Positions 8,054 through 31,900 are shown, counted from the stretch's first letter. The stretch: DNA of 64,000 nt from Actinospineispora eucalypti (GCA_014208095.1 JACHMT010000005.1:1116001-1180000); one strand, 5' to 3'. Translations and numbers: made by a program. Notes: generated by a model from the letters alone, not told the origin.

Positions 8054-9831
8054 CTGGAAAGGATGTGCTGGAGTGCGGCGGTGAGCGCGGTGGCCGGGTC
8101 GTCCACTCCGGCCATGGCGCGGAAGGCGACGTAGCGGTCGGGGCGGACCAGGACCGCGCCGGTGGCGGTGATGCCCCGGTTCTTCAGCCAGGCGCAGCGC
8201 ACGTCGACGTAGTCGCTGCCCAGGACCCCGACCCGGCCGGCGCGCAAGGGCAGCCCGGTCTCGGAGGCGATCTTCTCCGCCGCGTCCACCCAGGCGTGCC
8301 CCTCCTCGCCGGCCAACAGCACGAATTGGCCGCCGTCGACCAGGCTGGCGAGGGGGATCCGCTCGCCCTCCCGTTCCACCCAGGCGTGCGGCAGCGGGTG
8401 GCCCGGGGTGGTCCCCGGCTGGTAGAGCCGCACCGGGTCCAGGGGAGTGGGGCGGGGCGCGCCGTCGTCGACCACGGCGGTGGAGACCGAGGGGTCGTAG
8501 GTGTAGCCGAACTCCACGTTGTGGTGGCGGAACTCGATCGTCTGCGAGCCGATCGCCTGGTTCACGGCGTGCCGGCGGGCCGCGGAGTTGGGCAGTTCCT
8601 CCCAGAGCGGCCGCACCTCGGCCCAGTTCTGCTCGGGTGTCTTCTCCGGGGAGAGGCCGAGGGCCTGGTCGATGCTGAAGTGGTTCATCGCGCCGTTGAC
8701 CGCCGCATCCACGTTCGCCGCATCCACCGGCCGGCGCTCGGCCTCGTAGGTGTCCAGCAGGCCGTCCCCGGCCCGGCCGGCCAGCACGGCGGCGAGCTTC
8801 CACGCGAGGTTATAGGCGTCGTGCACGGCGCTGTTCAGGCCCAGCCCGCCGGTGGGCGGGTGCCGGTGCGCCGCGTCCCCGAGCAGGAACACCCGGCCGG
8901 CCCGGAACCGGTCGGCCAGTACGCCCTCCATGAGCCACTGGCTGATGTGGTGCACGGTCGGGGCGAAGTCCGGGATGCCCAGGGTGGTGCGGATGCGCGC
9001 GAGCACCTTGTCCGGGTCCTGGGCGTCGGGGTCGTCGGCGCCGTACTGGAGGTGGAACACCCACTCCTCGGAGTCCGGTCCCCACTGGTCCGGCCCCATC
9101 GCGACCAGCACCCCGGATGCGTACGAGCCGCCGAAGTCCGGGTTGATCATCCACCGGATCAGCACGTCGGGGTCGCGCAGGTAGTCACGGAGGCCGGCGG
9201 TCATGTGGGTGGACACCATGCGCATCAGGTCGGTGGGTCCGCTCATGCCGATGCCGGCCAGCCCGCCGACCGTGCGGCCCCCGTCGGCGCCGATCAGGTA
9301 GGAGGCGCGCACGGCGTAGCGCTCGCCGCTGTCGCGGTCCAGCACGGTGGCGGTGACCCCGTCCTCGTCCTGGGCGAGGCCGACCAGCTCGTGGTGGAAC
9401 CGGATGGTCGCCTCGGGCGCGGTCTCCGCGTGCGCCTTGAGCAGCGGCTCCAGCCGGATCTGTGGCAGGTTGGCGGTGCGGCAGGGGCTGGCCGCGATGA
9501 AGTCGGGATCGGTGTAGCCGCCGCCCCAGGCCTCCAGCCGGCCGATGCACCGGCCGTACCCGTCGTGTGGCCCGGTCACCCCGGTGTACCAGGCCGCGGC
9601 GGCCATGTTCTCCGCCGGCGTGCTCCGCTCCATGATCGCCGGGGCGACGCCGAGCTCGGTGAAGATCTCCATCGTGCGCTGGTTGAGCACGTGCGCCTTG
9701 GGCAGGACCGAGGTCCCCGGGTAACGGGAGACCAGGTAGGACGGCACCCCGAGCCGGGACAGCAGCATGGAGGCGGTGAGTCCGCCCCCACCGCCTCCGA
9801 CGATCAGCACCGGCGTCTCGACCTGTCTCAT
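8050..9831 (-). CDS. FAD-dependent aromatic monooxygenase (PheA/TfdB type)
   Basis: The 593-aa class A flavoprotein hydroxylase has three recognisable parts. The N-terminus has a Rossmann FAD motif, VLIVGGGGGGLTASMLL. The middle has the second FAD motif GDAAHRHPPTGGLGLNSAVHDAYNLAWKL in overlapping pieces. The C-terminal ~150 residues form a thioredoxin-like domain typical of the phenol hydroxylase/TfdB subfamily. It would hydroxylate a phenolic or aryl substrate with NAD(P)H and O2. The ATG at 9831 is preceded by GAGGAG at 7 bases; the longer open frame to 9879 is unlikely. It is the third gene of the amidohydrolase-ligase-hydroxylase set and could serve catabolism or tailoring of the neighbouring PKS-NRPS product. 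Confidence 0.85.
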   Translation of the reverse strand: MRQVETPVLIVGGGGGGLTASMLLSRLGVPSYLVSRYPGTSVLPKAHVLNQRTMEIFTELGVAPAIMERSTPAENMAAAAWYTGVTGPHDGYGRCIGRLEAWGGGYTDPDFIAASPCRTANLPQIRLEPLLKAHAETAPEATIRFHHELVGLAQDEDGVTATVLDRDSGERYAVRASYLIGADGGRTVGGLAGIGMSGPTDLMRMVSTHMTAGLRDYLRDPDVLIRWMINPDFGGSYASGVLVAMGPDQWGPDSEEWVFHLQYGADDPDAQDPDKVLARIRTTLGIPDFAPTVHHISQWLMEGVLADRFRAGRVFLLGDAAHRHPPTGGLGLNSAVHDAYNLAWKLAAVLAGRAGDGLLDTYEAERRPVDAANVDAAVNGAMNHFSIDQALGLSPEKTPEQNWAEVRPLWEELPNSAARRHAVNQAIGSQTIEFRHHNVEFGYTYDPSVSTAVVDDGAPRPTPLDPVRLYQPGTTPGHPLPHAWVEREGERIPLASLVDGGQFVLLAGEEGHAWVDAAEKIASETGLPLRAGRVGVLGSDYVDVRCAWLKNRGITATGAVLVRPDRYVAFRAMAGVDDPATALTAALQHILSS

Positions 9832-9923
9832 CGCGCGCTCCTCGACATGGCGGTCAGTGGCGCTCAGTGAAGCAGTCACTTATTCGAAAAGTCAAGAAAA
9901 TCTCGATATTTTGCGCCCAGCCT

Positions 9924-9943
9924 CCGCCGCTGGTGGGCGGCGG
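9924..9943 (-). terminator. GC-rich stem-loop after acyl-CoA ligase gene
   Basis: CCGCCGC and GCGGCGG form a perfect 7-bp stem around a 6-base loop directly after the ligase stop codon. No T-run follows on the minus strand, as is common for actinomycete terminators. It may attenuate rather than end transcription into the hydroxylase gene. Confidence 0.4.
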
Positions 9944-11485
9944 TTATTCGGGGATCCCCGTCCGGTAGCGGTCACGCAGGTCGGGCTTGCGGATCTTGCC
10001 GGTGGCGGTCTTGGGCAGCTCGGGGACGAACCGGACGTGCCGCGGGATCTTGAAGCCGGCCAGCCGCTCGCGCAGCGCGTCGCGCAGGGCCTCCGCGTCG
10101 GCCGGCGCCCCCTCGCCGGGGACGATCACGGCCAGGCCCACCTCGCCCCACCGCGGGTCCGGCACGCCGATCACCGCCACCTCCACGACCCCGGGCAGCT
10201 CGAGCAGCGCGGACTCCACCTCGGCCGGGTACACGTTCTCCCCGCCAGAGATGATCATGTCCTGGTAGCGGTCGTGGATGAACAGGTAGCCGTCGGCGTC
10301 CAGCGAGCCGGCGTCGCCGGTGCGGTACCAGCCGTCGGTGAGGGCCTGGGCGGTCTGCTCCGGGTCGTTCCAGTAGCCGGCCATCACGTTGGGTCCCTGC
10401 ACCAGCACCTCGCCGACCTCGTCCACCTCGGCGTCGGCGCCGTCCGGCCGGACCACCCGCAGGTCGGTGAAGAACATCGGCTTGCCGGCCGAGCCGACCT
10501 TGCGCACCGCGTCGGCGGCGTCCAGCACGGTGCAGCCGGGGGACGCCTCGGTCATGCCGTAGGCCTGCTGCATCGTCACGCCCCGGTCCAGCCAGGTGCG
10601 CAGGGTCGGCAGGGGCAGCGGGGCGCCGGCCGCGCCGATGGTGCGCAGGGCCGAGAGGTTCCGGGTGCGGAAGCCGGGCTCGCGGGACATCGCGTCCAGC
10701 ATGGTCGGCACGGCGAAGAACGAGGTGACCCGCTGGGACTCGATGACCTCCAGCGCCGCCGCCGGCTCGAACCTCCGGATGACCACCGCGCAGCCGCCGT
10801 GCAGCAGCGTCGGCATGACCGTGCCGTTGAGCCCGCCGATGTGGAACAGCGGCGCCATGGCCAGGGTGCGCTCGGCCGGGGTGATGTCGAAGCCGAGCAG
10901 GTGGTTGGTGGCGTTCCAGGTCATGTTGCCGTGGCTGAGCACCGCGCCCTTCGGGCGACCGGTGGTGCCGGAGGTGTACATGATCAGGCACGGATCTTCC
11001 AGGCCCACCGGCTCGTCTCGGGGCTCGGGGGAAGCGGCGGCGAGCAGCTCCGGGTAGGGCAGCGAATCGGCGCCACCCTCGCTCGGCGGCTCGGTGGTCA
11101 CCCAGGAGCGCACACCCGGCACCCGGTCGCGCAGCGCGTCGGCCAGGCCGCCGTGGTCGGGGCCGTGCACCACCACCGAGGTGCCGGAGTGGTCGAGCAG
11201 GTACTCCACCTCCGGCGCGGTCATCCGGGCGTTCAACGGCACCCAGATCGCCCCCAGCTGGCCGCAGGCGAACAGCGTCTCCAGCGCGGAGGGGTGGTTG
11301 CCGCTGATCCAGGCCACCCGCGCGCCCGCGCGGACCCCGAGGCCGGCGAGCGCGCCGGCGGTGCGGCGCACCCGTTCGGCGAAGCCGGCGTGCGAGACCG
11401 TGGACCCGTCGAACCAGACCGCGTCCCGGTCCGGGCACATCCGCCGCAGGCGTTCCGGCCAGGAGCCGAGACCGCCGTTACGCAT
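9944..11485 (-). CDS. AMP-dependent acyl-CoA synthetase/ligase
   Basis: The 513-aa ANL-superfamily enzyme forms an acyl-AMP and then the CoA thioester. Visible motifs are the P-loop-like IMYTSGTTGRPKGAVLSH near residue 165, the YGMTEASPG motif near residue 305, and a late TGDAGSLDADGY followed by the C-terminal lysine motif KTATGKIRKPDL near residue 500. The sequence resembles fatty- or aromatic-acid ligases of the FadD type. Its start overlaps the end of the amidohydrolase gene by eight bases, so the two are co-translated. It could activate an aromatic acid for degradation. An alternative is that it supplies an acyl-CoA starter to the nearby PKS, which has an N-terminal ACP. Confidence 0.85.
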   Translation of the reverse strand: MRNGGLGSWPERLRRMCPDRDAVWFDGSTVSHAGFAERVRRTAGALAGLGVRAGARVAWISGNHPSALETLFACGQLGAIWVPLNARMTAPEVEYLLDHSGTSVVVHGPDHGGLADALRDRVPGVRSWVTTEPPSEGGADSLPYPELLAAASPEPRDEPVGLEDPCLIMYTSGTTGRPKGAVLSHGNMTWNATNHLLGFDITPAERTLAMAPLFHIGGLNGTVMPTLLHGGCAVVIRRFEPAAALEVIESQRVTSFFAVPTMLDAMSREPGFRTRNLSALRTIGAAGAPLPLPTLRTWLDRGVTMQQAYGMTEASPGCTVLDAADAVRKVGSAGKPMFFTDLRVVRPDGADAEVDEVGEVLVQGPNVMAGYWNDPEQTAQALTDGWYRTGDAGSLDADGYLFIHDRYQDMIISGGENVYPAEVESALLELPGVVEVAVIGVPDPRWGEVGLAVIVPGEGAPADAEALRDALRERLAGFKIPRHVRFVPELPKTATGKIRKPDLRDRYRTGIPE

Positions 11486-12359
11486 CGCCGAGGCCGAGCG
11501 CGCGGATCGCGTTCCGCTTCATCACCAGCGGCTTGACCTCGTCCCGGATCTCCAGCCGCTCGAAGTCGGCGATCCAGCGCTCGGGCCGCAGCAGCGGGTA
11601 GTCCGAACCGAACAGCACCTTGTGTTTGAGCAGGTTGTTCGTCGCCCGCACCAGCTGCGGCGGGAAGTACTTCGGCGACCATCCGGACAGGTCGATGTAC
11701 ACGTTGGCCTTGTGCTGGGCGACCGCGATCGCGGAGTCCTGCCACGGCACCGAGGGGTGCGCCATGATGATCGTCAGGCCGGGGAAGTCGGCGGCGACGT
11801 CGTCCAGCAACATCGGGTCGGAGTAGCGCAGCTTGATGCCGCGCCCGCCCGGCAGCCCGGACCCGATGCCGGTCTGCCCGGTGTGGAACAGCGCCGGCAC
11901 GCCGAGGTTCTGCAGCTGTTCGTACAAGGGGTAGACGCGCCGGTCGTTGGGCACGAAGTCCTGCAGGCTGGGGTGGAACTTGAACCCGCGCACACCGTGT
12001 TCCTCGACCAGCCGGCGGGCCGCGCGGATGCCCGCGACGCCCCTCGCCGGGTCGATCGAGCCGAACGGGATGAGCACGTCCGGGTGCGCCGCCGCCGCGT
12101 CGGCGATCTCCTCGTTGGACAGCGCCGGCTGGCCGGTCGCGGCCTCGGCGTCCACGGTGAAGATCACCGCGGCCATGTTGTTGCGCCGATAGTCCTCGGC
12201 GATGTCGGCCACCGTCGGGTCGTACCGGTCGCCCTTGAAGTACTTGGCGGCCGCCGACGCGAGTTCCTCGTCGAGGGCCATGTGACCGTGCGGGTCGGCG
12301 TGCACGTGCACGTGTACGTCGATGGCGTCGAGTGCGTCGATGTCCAGGGCAGGGGTCAT
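11478..12359 (-). CDS. Amidohydrolase-family (Amidohydro_2) metal-dependent hydrolase or decarboxylase
   Basis: The 293-aa TIM-barrel protein carries the amidohydrolase markers: DVHVHVH near the N-terminus, FKFHPSLQDF near residue 125, LFHTGQTG near residue 158, IMAHPSVPW near residue 195, and the catalytic Asp in LFGSDYPLLRP near residue 255. Members of this subgroup hydrolyse C-N/C-O bonds or decarboxylate aromatic acids (gamma-resorcylate or ACMS decarboxylase type). With a CoA ligase and an aromatic hydroxylase downstream, a role in aromatic-acid conversion is likely but the substrate is not known. It is the first gene of its operon and diverges from the MarR gene across about 38 bases. 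Confidence 0.8.
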   Translation of the reverse strand: MTPALDIDALDAIDVHVHVHADPHGHMALDEELASAAAKYFKGDRYDPTVADIAEDYRRNNMAAVIFTVDAEAATGQPALSNEEIADAAAAHPDVLIPFGSIDPARGVAGIRAARRLVEEHGVRGFKFHPSLQDFVPNDRRVYPLYEQLQNLGVPALFHTGQTGIGSGLPGGRGIKLRYSDPMLLDDVAADFPGLTIIMAHPSVPWQDSAIAVAQHKANVYIDLSGWSPKYFPPQLVRATNNLLKHKVLFGSDYPLLRPERWIADFERLEIRDEVKPLVMKRNAIRALGLGDA

Positions 12360-12397
12360 GGGTCATATAATAGAGCTTGTCAATGATTGAGAGGCTC
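12360..12397. promoter_or_regulatory. Divergent promoter between amidohydrolase operon and marR
   Basis: This very short gap contains TATAAT at 12366-12371 on the plus strand, a consensus -10 for the MarR gene. It also contains TTGACA on the minus strand (12384-12379). Transcripts would have leaders of only ~20 bases. MarR binding here would control both directions. Confidence 0.45.
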
Positions 12398-12847
12398 ATG
12401 GATCTACCGGCACTCACCGACGACGTCGGCTACCTGCTGTCCCGGACCAGCGGCATCACCGCGCGGGCCGCGAACACCGCGCTGGCCGGGTACGGGTTGC
12501 GGGTGCGCCAGTACTCGGTGCTGTCCCTGGCGGCGGACGCGCCGGACGGGCTGTCCCAGCGCGAGCTGGCCGGGGTGCTGGGGCTGGACCCGAGCCAGGT
12601 GGTGCTGCTGGTGGACGAGCTGGCCGACGCCGGCCTGGTCCTGCGCCGCCCGTGCCCCGGCGACCGGCGCGCCCGGCTGGTCGTGGCCACCGACGAGGGC
12701 CGGCGCGTCCTCGGCGGCGCGCGGCGCCAGGCCCACGACGGCGTGCGGCACCAGCTGCGCGCACTCAGCGACCGCGAGCAGGAGACCCTCCGCGACCTGC
12801 TCGCCCGCGTAGTCCGATCCGCCGGCGGTGTTTCCGTCGGGCGCTGA
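12398..12847 (+). CDS. MarR-family transcriptional regulator
   Basis: The ~149-aa protein has the MarR winged-helix core. QRELAGVLGLDPSQVVLLVDELADAG forms the helix-turn-helix (about residues 50-75). It is followed by the wing sequence RRPCPGDRRARLVVATDEG with the conserved D-R-R. MarR proteins bind palindromic DNA as dimers and release it on binding phenolic ligands, which fits the adjacent aromatic hydroxylase, ligase and amidohydrolase genes. The ATG at 12398 has GAGAGG just upstream; ATG 12383 and TTG 12377 are in-frame alternatives. It ends 40 bases from the convergent NRPS gene. Confidence 0.85.
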   Translation: MDLPALTDDVGYLLSRTSGITARAANTALAGYGLRVRQYSVLSLAADAPDGLSQRELAGVLGLDPSQVVLLVDELADAGLVLRRPCPGDRRARLVVATDEGRRVLGGARRQAHDGVRHQLRALSDREQETLRDLLARVVRSAGGVSVGR

Positions 12848-12887
12848 ACTGGGCGCCCGACCCAGCGCGCCGGCTCCGCCCGGCGGT

Positions 12888-27544
<14,657 letters not shown>

Positions 27545-27760
27545 GCCGCATCCCTCGCCCACCACGCGGCCGAACGATCTCGGCCGTGGGTCCAACACCT
27601 GGACACCGTCACCAGCCTGGTTCCGCGCCGAGGGATCTGTCCAGTTTTCTTTGTCCAGTTTTTATGTTTTGACGACCGTTGCGAGTGGTGGTATTTACCT
27701 CGGCCGGATATGTCAGCCGAATGACAAACAATTCCGGAATGCGAAAACTTGGGTATTCGC
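27545..27760 (-). promoter_or_regulatory. Upstream region of PKS-NRPS operon with direct repeats
   Basis: This AT-richer gap separates the PKS start from the end of the phoU-like gene. It contains two copies of TGTCCAGTTTT (27638-27648 and 27652-27662, 14-base period). On the minus strand these read AAAACTGGACA, in the PKS coding direction. The region is the only obvious place for the PKS-NRPS promoter. No cluster-linked activator gene is seen next to it. Confidence 0.5.
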
Positions 27761-28414
27761 TCAGCCGGCGGGTTGGCGGACCTGGCCGGTGACCACGTAG
27801 TCGAGCTGCCGGGTGACCGCGACGGCCTGGTCGGCGAACCGCTCGAAGTAGCGGGCGAGCAGCGCGACGTCGATCCCGGCCCGCACGGGGTAGGCCCCGT
27901 CGGCGTCGCGGAGCCGCTCGAGCACCTCGCGGTGCAGCAGGTCCAGCTCGTCGTCCATCCGCCGCATCGCGGGCAGCGAGATCCCGGCCGGCGAGGCGAC
28001 GGTCTGCTCGACGTGCCGGCCGGCCCGCAGCGCCAGTGCGCTCATGCGGGTGAACGGCTCGCGCAGCTCGGGCGGCAGCGCCGGGCGGGGGTGGCGCAGC
28101 CGGGCGATGTGGGCGATGTGGCAGGCCAGGTCGCCCATCCGGGAGATCCGCTCCGACGCGCGCAGGCCGCTCACCACCACCCGCAGGTCCTTGGCCACCG
28201 GGGCCTGCAGCGCCAGCAGGGCGCGGGCGTGCTCCTCGCAGCGCTCGCCCCGGTAGCCGATCTCGGTGCGCGTCGTGATGACCTGTTCGGCGAGGTGCAG
28301 GTCGGCGTCCAGCAGCGCCGCGCTGGCCTGCTCCATCGCGGTGCACACCAGCGCGCACATGTCCGCCAGTGCCCGCCCGAGCAGGGCGAGCTCCCCCTGG
28401 AACAGCTCGCGCAT
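27761..28414 (-). CDS. phoU: PhoU-family protein
   Basis: The 217-aa protein is all-helical with two PhoU repeats. The first has EIGYRGERCEEHARALLALQAPVAKDLRVVVSGLRASERISRMGDLACHIA (in pieces), which includes the E/DxxxD metal-binding motif near RMGDLACH. The second ends AGIDVALLARYFERFADQAVAVTRQLDYVVTG with ERFADQA as the matching motif. PhoU represses the phosphate regulon by linking the Pst transporter to the PhoR sensor. It is the second gene after an LLM oxidoreductase (10-base gap) and lies just before the PKS promoter region. Phosphate control of the PKS cluster is only a possibility, since no clear PHO box is visible. Confidence 0.85.
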   Translation of the reverse strand: MRELFQGELALLGRALADMCALVCTAMEQASAALLDADLHLAEQVITTRTEIGYRGERCEEHARALLALQAPVAKDLRVVVSGLRASERISRMGDLACHIAHIARLRHPRPALPPELREPFTRMSALALRAGRHVEQTVASPAGISLPAMRRMDDELDLLHREVLERLRDADGAYPVRAGIDVALLARYFERFADQAVAVTRQLDYVVTGQVRQPAG

Positions 28415-28424
28415 TCGATCTACA

Positions 28425-29438
28425 TTACGAGTCCTGCGGGTGCTGGGACGGTTTGTTCAACCAATGTTCAGCTAGCAGCTCGAAAGAATGAATGCGGTCG
28501 CCCGTGCCGTGTACCCGGGTGGTGACGATCAGCTCGTCGGCCTCCGTCTCGGCGACGAGCCGGCGCAGCTGTTTGCCCACCGTTTCCGGCGAGCCGACAA
28601 TCTTGCTGGAGAAATGCCCGTCCAGGTATTTGAGGTCGAGATCGGTGTACCGATGGTCGGCCGCTTCCTCCGGTGTGGGCAGCAGGATCGGCGTGCCGCG
28701 CCGGCGCATCACCGCCTTCAGCCGGCTCGGTCCGGCCAGCCAGCGGGCTCGCCGGTCGGTCTCGGCGGCGATCACCCAGGCGCTGACCATCACGTACGGC
28801 CGGTCCAGCCTCCGGGAGGGCCGGAACGCCGCCCGGTAGGCGGCCAGCGCCGGATGCAGGTTCGCGTCGTTGAGGTGGAAGGCGTAGGCGTAGGGAAGGC
28901 CCAGCGTGCCGGCGAGCGCCGCGCTGACCACGCTCGATCCGAGCAGCCAGGGCTGCGGCCGGTTGCCCTCGGCCGGGATCGCCCGGACCGCCCCCGGCTC
29001 GGCCGGCTCGAAGAAGCCGAGCAGTTGTTCCAGGTACTCCGGGAAGGCCTCGTGGCCGCGGTCGGTGCCGTCCCGCAGCGCGCGCGTCGTCCGCGGCGAA
29101 CCACCCGGGGCCCGGCCGACGCCGAGATCGATCCGGCCGGGGTGGAAGGCCTCCAGGGTGCCGAACTGCTCCGCGACCACCAGCGGGGCGTGGTTGGGCA
29201 GCATCACCCCGCCGGCGCCGACCCGGATCGTCGCGGTTGCCGCCGCGACCTGTCCCATCAGTACCGAGGTCGCGGCACTGGCGACTCCCGGCATGGAATG
29301 GTGTTCGGCGACCCAGAAGCGTGAATATCCGAGGCATTCCACCCGCCGGGCCAGATCCACGGTCGACCGCAATGCGTCGCGGGCGGTCGACCCGCTGACC
29401 ACCGGCGACAGGTCGAGCACGGACAGCGGAACACTCAA
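28425..29438 (-). CDS. LLM-class flavin-dependent oxidoreductase
   Basis: The 337-aa bacterial-luciferase-like TIM barrel begins [13 protein letters not shown] and contains [29 protein letters not shown] in pieces, followed by [42 protein letters not shown]. These segments identify the MsnO8/YhbW-type subgroup that uses FMN. Substrate is unknown, and members act as monooxygenases in natural product or sulfur metabolism. The gene precedes phoU in the same orientation and is divergent from the DUF445 gene (about 115-bp gap). Confidence 0.85.
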   Translation of the reverse strand: MSVPLSVLDLSPVVSGSTARDALRSTVDLARRVECLGYSRFWVAEHHSMPGVASAATSVLMGQVAAATATIRVGAGGVMLPNHAPLVVAEQFGTLEAFHPGRIDLGVGRAPGGSPRTTRALRDGTDRGHEAFPEYLEQLLGFFEPAEPGAVRAIPAEGNRPQPWLLGSSVVSAALAGTLGLPYAYAFHLNDANLHPALAAYRAAFRPSRRLDRPYVMVSAWVIAAETDRRARWLAGPSRLKAVMRRRGTPILLPTPEEAADHRYTDLDLKYLDGHFSSKIVGSPETVGKQLRRLVAETEADELIVTTRVHGTGDRIHSFELLAEHWLNKPSQHPQDS

Positions 29439-29554
29439 CGAAGCCTGCCTCGCCTGGCCCGGGTGATCGTGGTGGTTCCCGGCGCCCGCATCCCATAATG
29501 TCAGCTCGGCCGAACGCGTGACGACACCGCCGTCGTCAGGGGAGGACAGGGCGC

Positions 29555-30907
29555 ATGTCAGTGCTGGCCAGTGGCCTCATCGACTGGGAACACCTCACCG
29601 GGCAGTCGAAGTTCGTCATCGACATCGTGAGCATTCCGATTTTCAGCGCGATTGCCGGAATTCTTACGAATTGGACCGGTGTGCTCATGCTGTTCGCCCC
29701 GACGCGGTTCACCGGATTCTATGTTCCCGGCCTGAAGACGCTGTTCCCATTTCTGCCCCGAAAGCTGCAGATTCTGCCCATTTTCGCCCCGGGCGGGATC
29801 CTCGGATTCCAGGGCTTCGTGCCGGCCCGCGCGGAGAAAATGGCCAGCTTCATCTCGGACAAGGCGCTGGTCAAGATCGGCAGTCCGAGCGACTTCTACC
29901 GTGAGCTGGACCCGGACGCCCTGGCCGCGCGCATCGCCTCGGCCGGGCGGCCGCTGCTGCGGCCGATGGTCGACGAGCTCATGCGGCGCGAGCACGCCCA
30001 GCTCTGGCGGGACCTGCCGCCGAGGTTGCGGGAGCTGCTCTACCGGCAGCTGGAGGCGCGGTTCCCGGAGATCACCAAGCGCGCCTTCGACCAGATCGGG
30101 GACAACATCGAGCAGCTGGTCGACATCAAGCTGCTCGCGGTCGGCCACATGCGCCGGTACCCGGAGCTGCTGAAGTTCATCTTCTACAGCATGGGCGCTC
30201 CGGAGCTGCGCTTCATGACGCGGATCGGCATTCTCGGCGCGCCACTGGGCCTGCTGCTGGCCCTCTACCTGCAGGTTCACCACTCCATACCGGTGGTCGG
30301 GCTGCTCCCGCACTGGTTGATCGTGCTGCTCGGAGCGGCGGTGATCGGGATCGTGGTGAACATCATCGCGATCAAGGTGGTGTTCACCCCCGGCGAGCCG
30401 AAGCCCCGGTACAAGTGCCTGTGGAAGCAGGCGAAGCTGGCCAAACGCCAGCCGCAGGCGGCCGCCGACCTGGGCCACGTGTTCGGCTACACGGTCATCA
30501 CGCTGGAGAACGTGACCCGCGAGGTGCTGGACGGCCCTCGGGGCGACCGCACGCGGGGGTTGCTCGAGGACATGCTGCGGGCGGAGATCGCCTCGATCCT
30601 CGGCCCGATCGGCTCGGTGGTGCGCGCCGCGGTCGGTGCGCGCGAGTTCGACGCCATCCAGGCCGGCGCCGCTGGCGGGCTGGTGGTGGACATCGCGCCG
30701 GTCCTCACCCAGGACGAGGAGTTCACCAAGGCGCAGTCCGGGCGGATCGAGAAGTTCTGCACGGCCAAGCTGCGGGCGCTCTCGCCCGGCGAGTTCATGG
30801 ACATGCTGTACTCCGCCATCGAGCAGGACGCCTGGCTGTTGTACGCGCACGGCGGCTTCCTCGGCATCTTCGTCGGCGCGGCACACCTGCTGATCTTCGG
30901 AGCGTGA
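29555..30907 (+). CDS. DUF445-family membrane protein
   Basis: The 450-aa protein has hydrophobic segments near the N-terminus ([22 protein letters not shown]), in the middle (residues ~225-275, two helices around [20 protein letters not shown]) and at the C-terminus ([14 protein letters not shown]). The motif [19 protein letters not shown] matches the GxIPxRxxxxA core of DUF445 (YheB-like). Long amphipathic helical stretches lie between the membrane parts. The function of the family is unknown. The start has GGGGAGG upstream. Four or fewer bases separate it from the next gene, so the pair is probably co-translated. Confidence 0.7.
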   Translation: MSVLASGLIDWEHLTGQSKFVIDIVSIPIFSAIAGILTNWTGVLMLFAPTRFTGFYVPGLKTLFPFLPRKLQILPIFAPGGILGFQGFVPARAEKMASFISDKALVKIGSPSDFYRELDPDALAARIASAGRPLLRPMVDELMRREHAQLWRDLPPRLRELLYRQLEARFPEITKRAFDQIGDNIEQLVDIKLLAVGHMRRYPELLKFIFYSMGAPELRFMTRIGILGAPLGLLLALYLQVHHSIPVVGLLPHWLIVLLGAAVIGIVVNIIAIKVVFTPGEPKPRYKCLWKQAKLAKRQPQAAADLGHVFGYTVITLENVTREVLDGPRGDRTRGLLEDMLRAEIASILGPIGSVVRAAVGAREFDAIQAGAAGGLVVDIAPVLTQDEEFTKAQSGRIEKFCTAKLRALSPGEFMDMLYSAIEQDAWLLYAHGGFLGIFVGAAHLLIFGA

Positions 30908-30909
30908 CC

Positions 30910-31794
30910 ATGTCCGACGGGCCGAGGAAACCGGAGCAGGGCAGCGGCGAGCCGGACCCCGACACCGGCCTGATGCCCACCACGGCGGACGTGGTCGGCG
31001 TGGTCCGGGTGGCCGGGGCGGTGATGTGGCGGGCGGTCACCGGGCTCACCAAGGGATCGGTGGACGCGGTGCAGGAACTGGCCAAGGAGGTCCAGGCCGG
31101 CGAGCCGATCACGCACATCGTGGATCACCAGGTGGCGCTGGCCCAGTCCGCCCTGCTGCGCGCGCTGGGGGTGGAGAACGACCAGGCCGCGCACGCGCCC
31201 AGCCGGACCCCGAGGCGGATCAACTCCGACCAGGACCTCAGGCTGGCCGGGAGCGCACTGCTGAAGGGCTCCTGGCGGGTGGAGGGCGAGCCCGGCGCGC
31301 AGCACCCCTCCTTCGCCCTGATGCTGCAGTCGCTCACCCCGGACGAGGCCCGGATCCTGCGGTTCCTCGCGGTGGCCGGCCCGCAGCCGGCGATCGACAT
31401 CCGGACCAAGACCCCGTTCGGGATCGGGTCCGAGCGCCTGGCCGGCGGCATCAACCTGATCGCCGAGATGGCCGGTTGCACCCGGCCGGAGCGCGACCGC
31501 CACTACCTGGCCAACCTCAACCGGCTGGGCCTGGTCCGGTTCTCCGAGGAACCGGTCACCGACCGCCGCCGCTACGCGTTCGTCGAGGCCCAGCCGAAGG
31601 CGACGGAGCCGATGGAACGGGTGCGAAAGGCCCGCACCGTCTACCGCAGCATTTACCTGTCGCTGTTCGGCCAGCAGTTCTCCGAGACCTGCTTCAACCT
31701 CGAGGGCTACGACGCCGGCGGCTGGGCCGACGACGACCGCGGTGACCGCATCCTCGGCCGGCGCCCCCGCGAGCGGCGCAAGAAGCACCACTAG
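30910..31794 (+). CDS. DUF4393 / Abi-alpha family protein
   Basis: The 294-aa soluble protein resembles the Abi_alpha (DUF4393) family. It has an N-terminal helical region, then HPSFALMLQSLTPDEARILRFLAVAGPQPAIDI (in two parts), YLANLNRLGLVRF, and a C-terminal SLFGQQFSETCF. These match the family pattern of 'hPsF..iL..LtpdEa.iL', 'NL.rLgLi' and 'Ltp.G..F...C'. Abi-alpha proteins are named after a lactococcal phage abortive-infection protein, but most members are untested. A GTG at 30904 overlapping the upstream stop (GTGA) is an alternative start. Its coupling to a DUF445 membrane protein suggests they act together at the membrane. Confidence 0.6.
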   Translation: MSDGPRKPEQGSGEPDPDTGLMPTTADVVGVVRVAGAVMWRAVTGLTKGSVDAVQELAKEVQAGEPITHIVDHQVALAQSALLRALGVENDQAAHAPSRTPRRINSDQDLRLAGSALLKGSWRVEGEPGAQHPSFALMLQSLTPDEARILRFLAVAGPQPAIDIRTKTPFGIGSERLAGGINLIAEMAGCTRPERDRHYLANLNRLGLVRFSEEPVTDRRRYAFVEAQPKATEPMERVRKARTVYRSIYLSLFGQQFSETCFNLEGYDAGGWADDDRGDRILGRRPRERRKKHH

Positions 31795-31856
31795 CCAGGT
31801 GGGTCGCGGCGGCCTCCGGTCGTCGGCGTAGGGTTCCGAGACTTGGTATGCGGAAA

Positions 31857-31881
31857 TTGGATCGGTCCAAAATCGGTCCAA
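31857..31881. promoter_or_regulatory. MocR operator candidates: repeated ATCGGTCCAA
   Basis: Two direct copies of ATCGGTCCAA (31861-31870 and 31872-31881, 11-base period) are preceded by an inverted TTGGA half-site. They end about 20 bases before the MocR start. MocR/GabR proteins typically bind such spaced direct repeats in their own promoter. Related copies recur beyond the 3' end of the gene. Confidence 0.6.
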
Positions 31882-31900
31882 TATGCAGATCGGACTGTAA

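Noticed and set aside
27545-27760. PHO box near phoU and the PKS promoter
   Set aside because: No pair of GTTCACC-type 11-bp direct repeats is present; the repeats seen (TGTCCAGTTTT, 14-base period) do not match.
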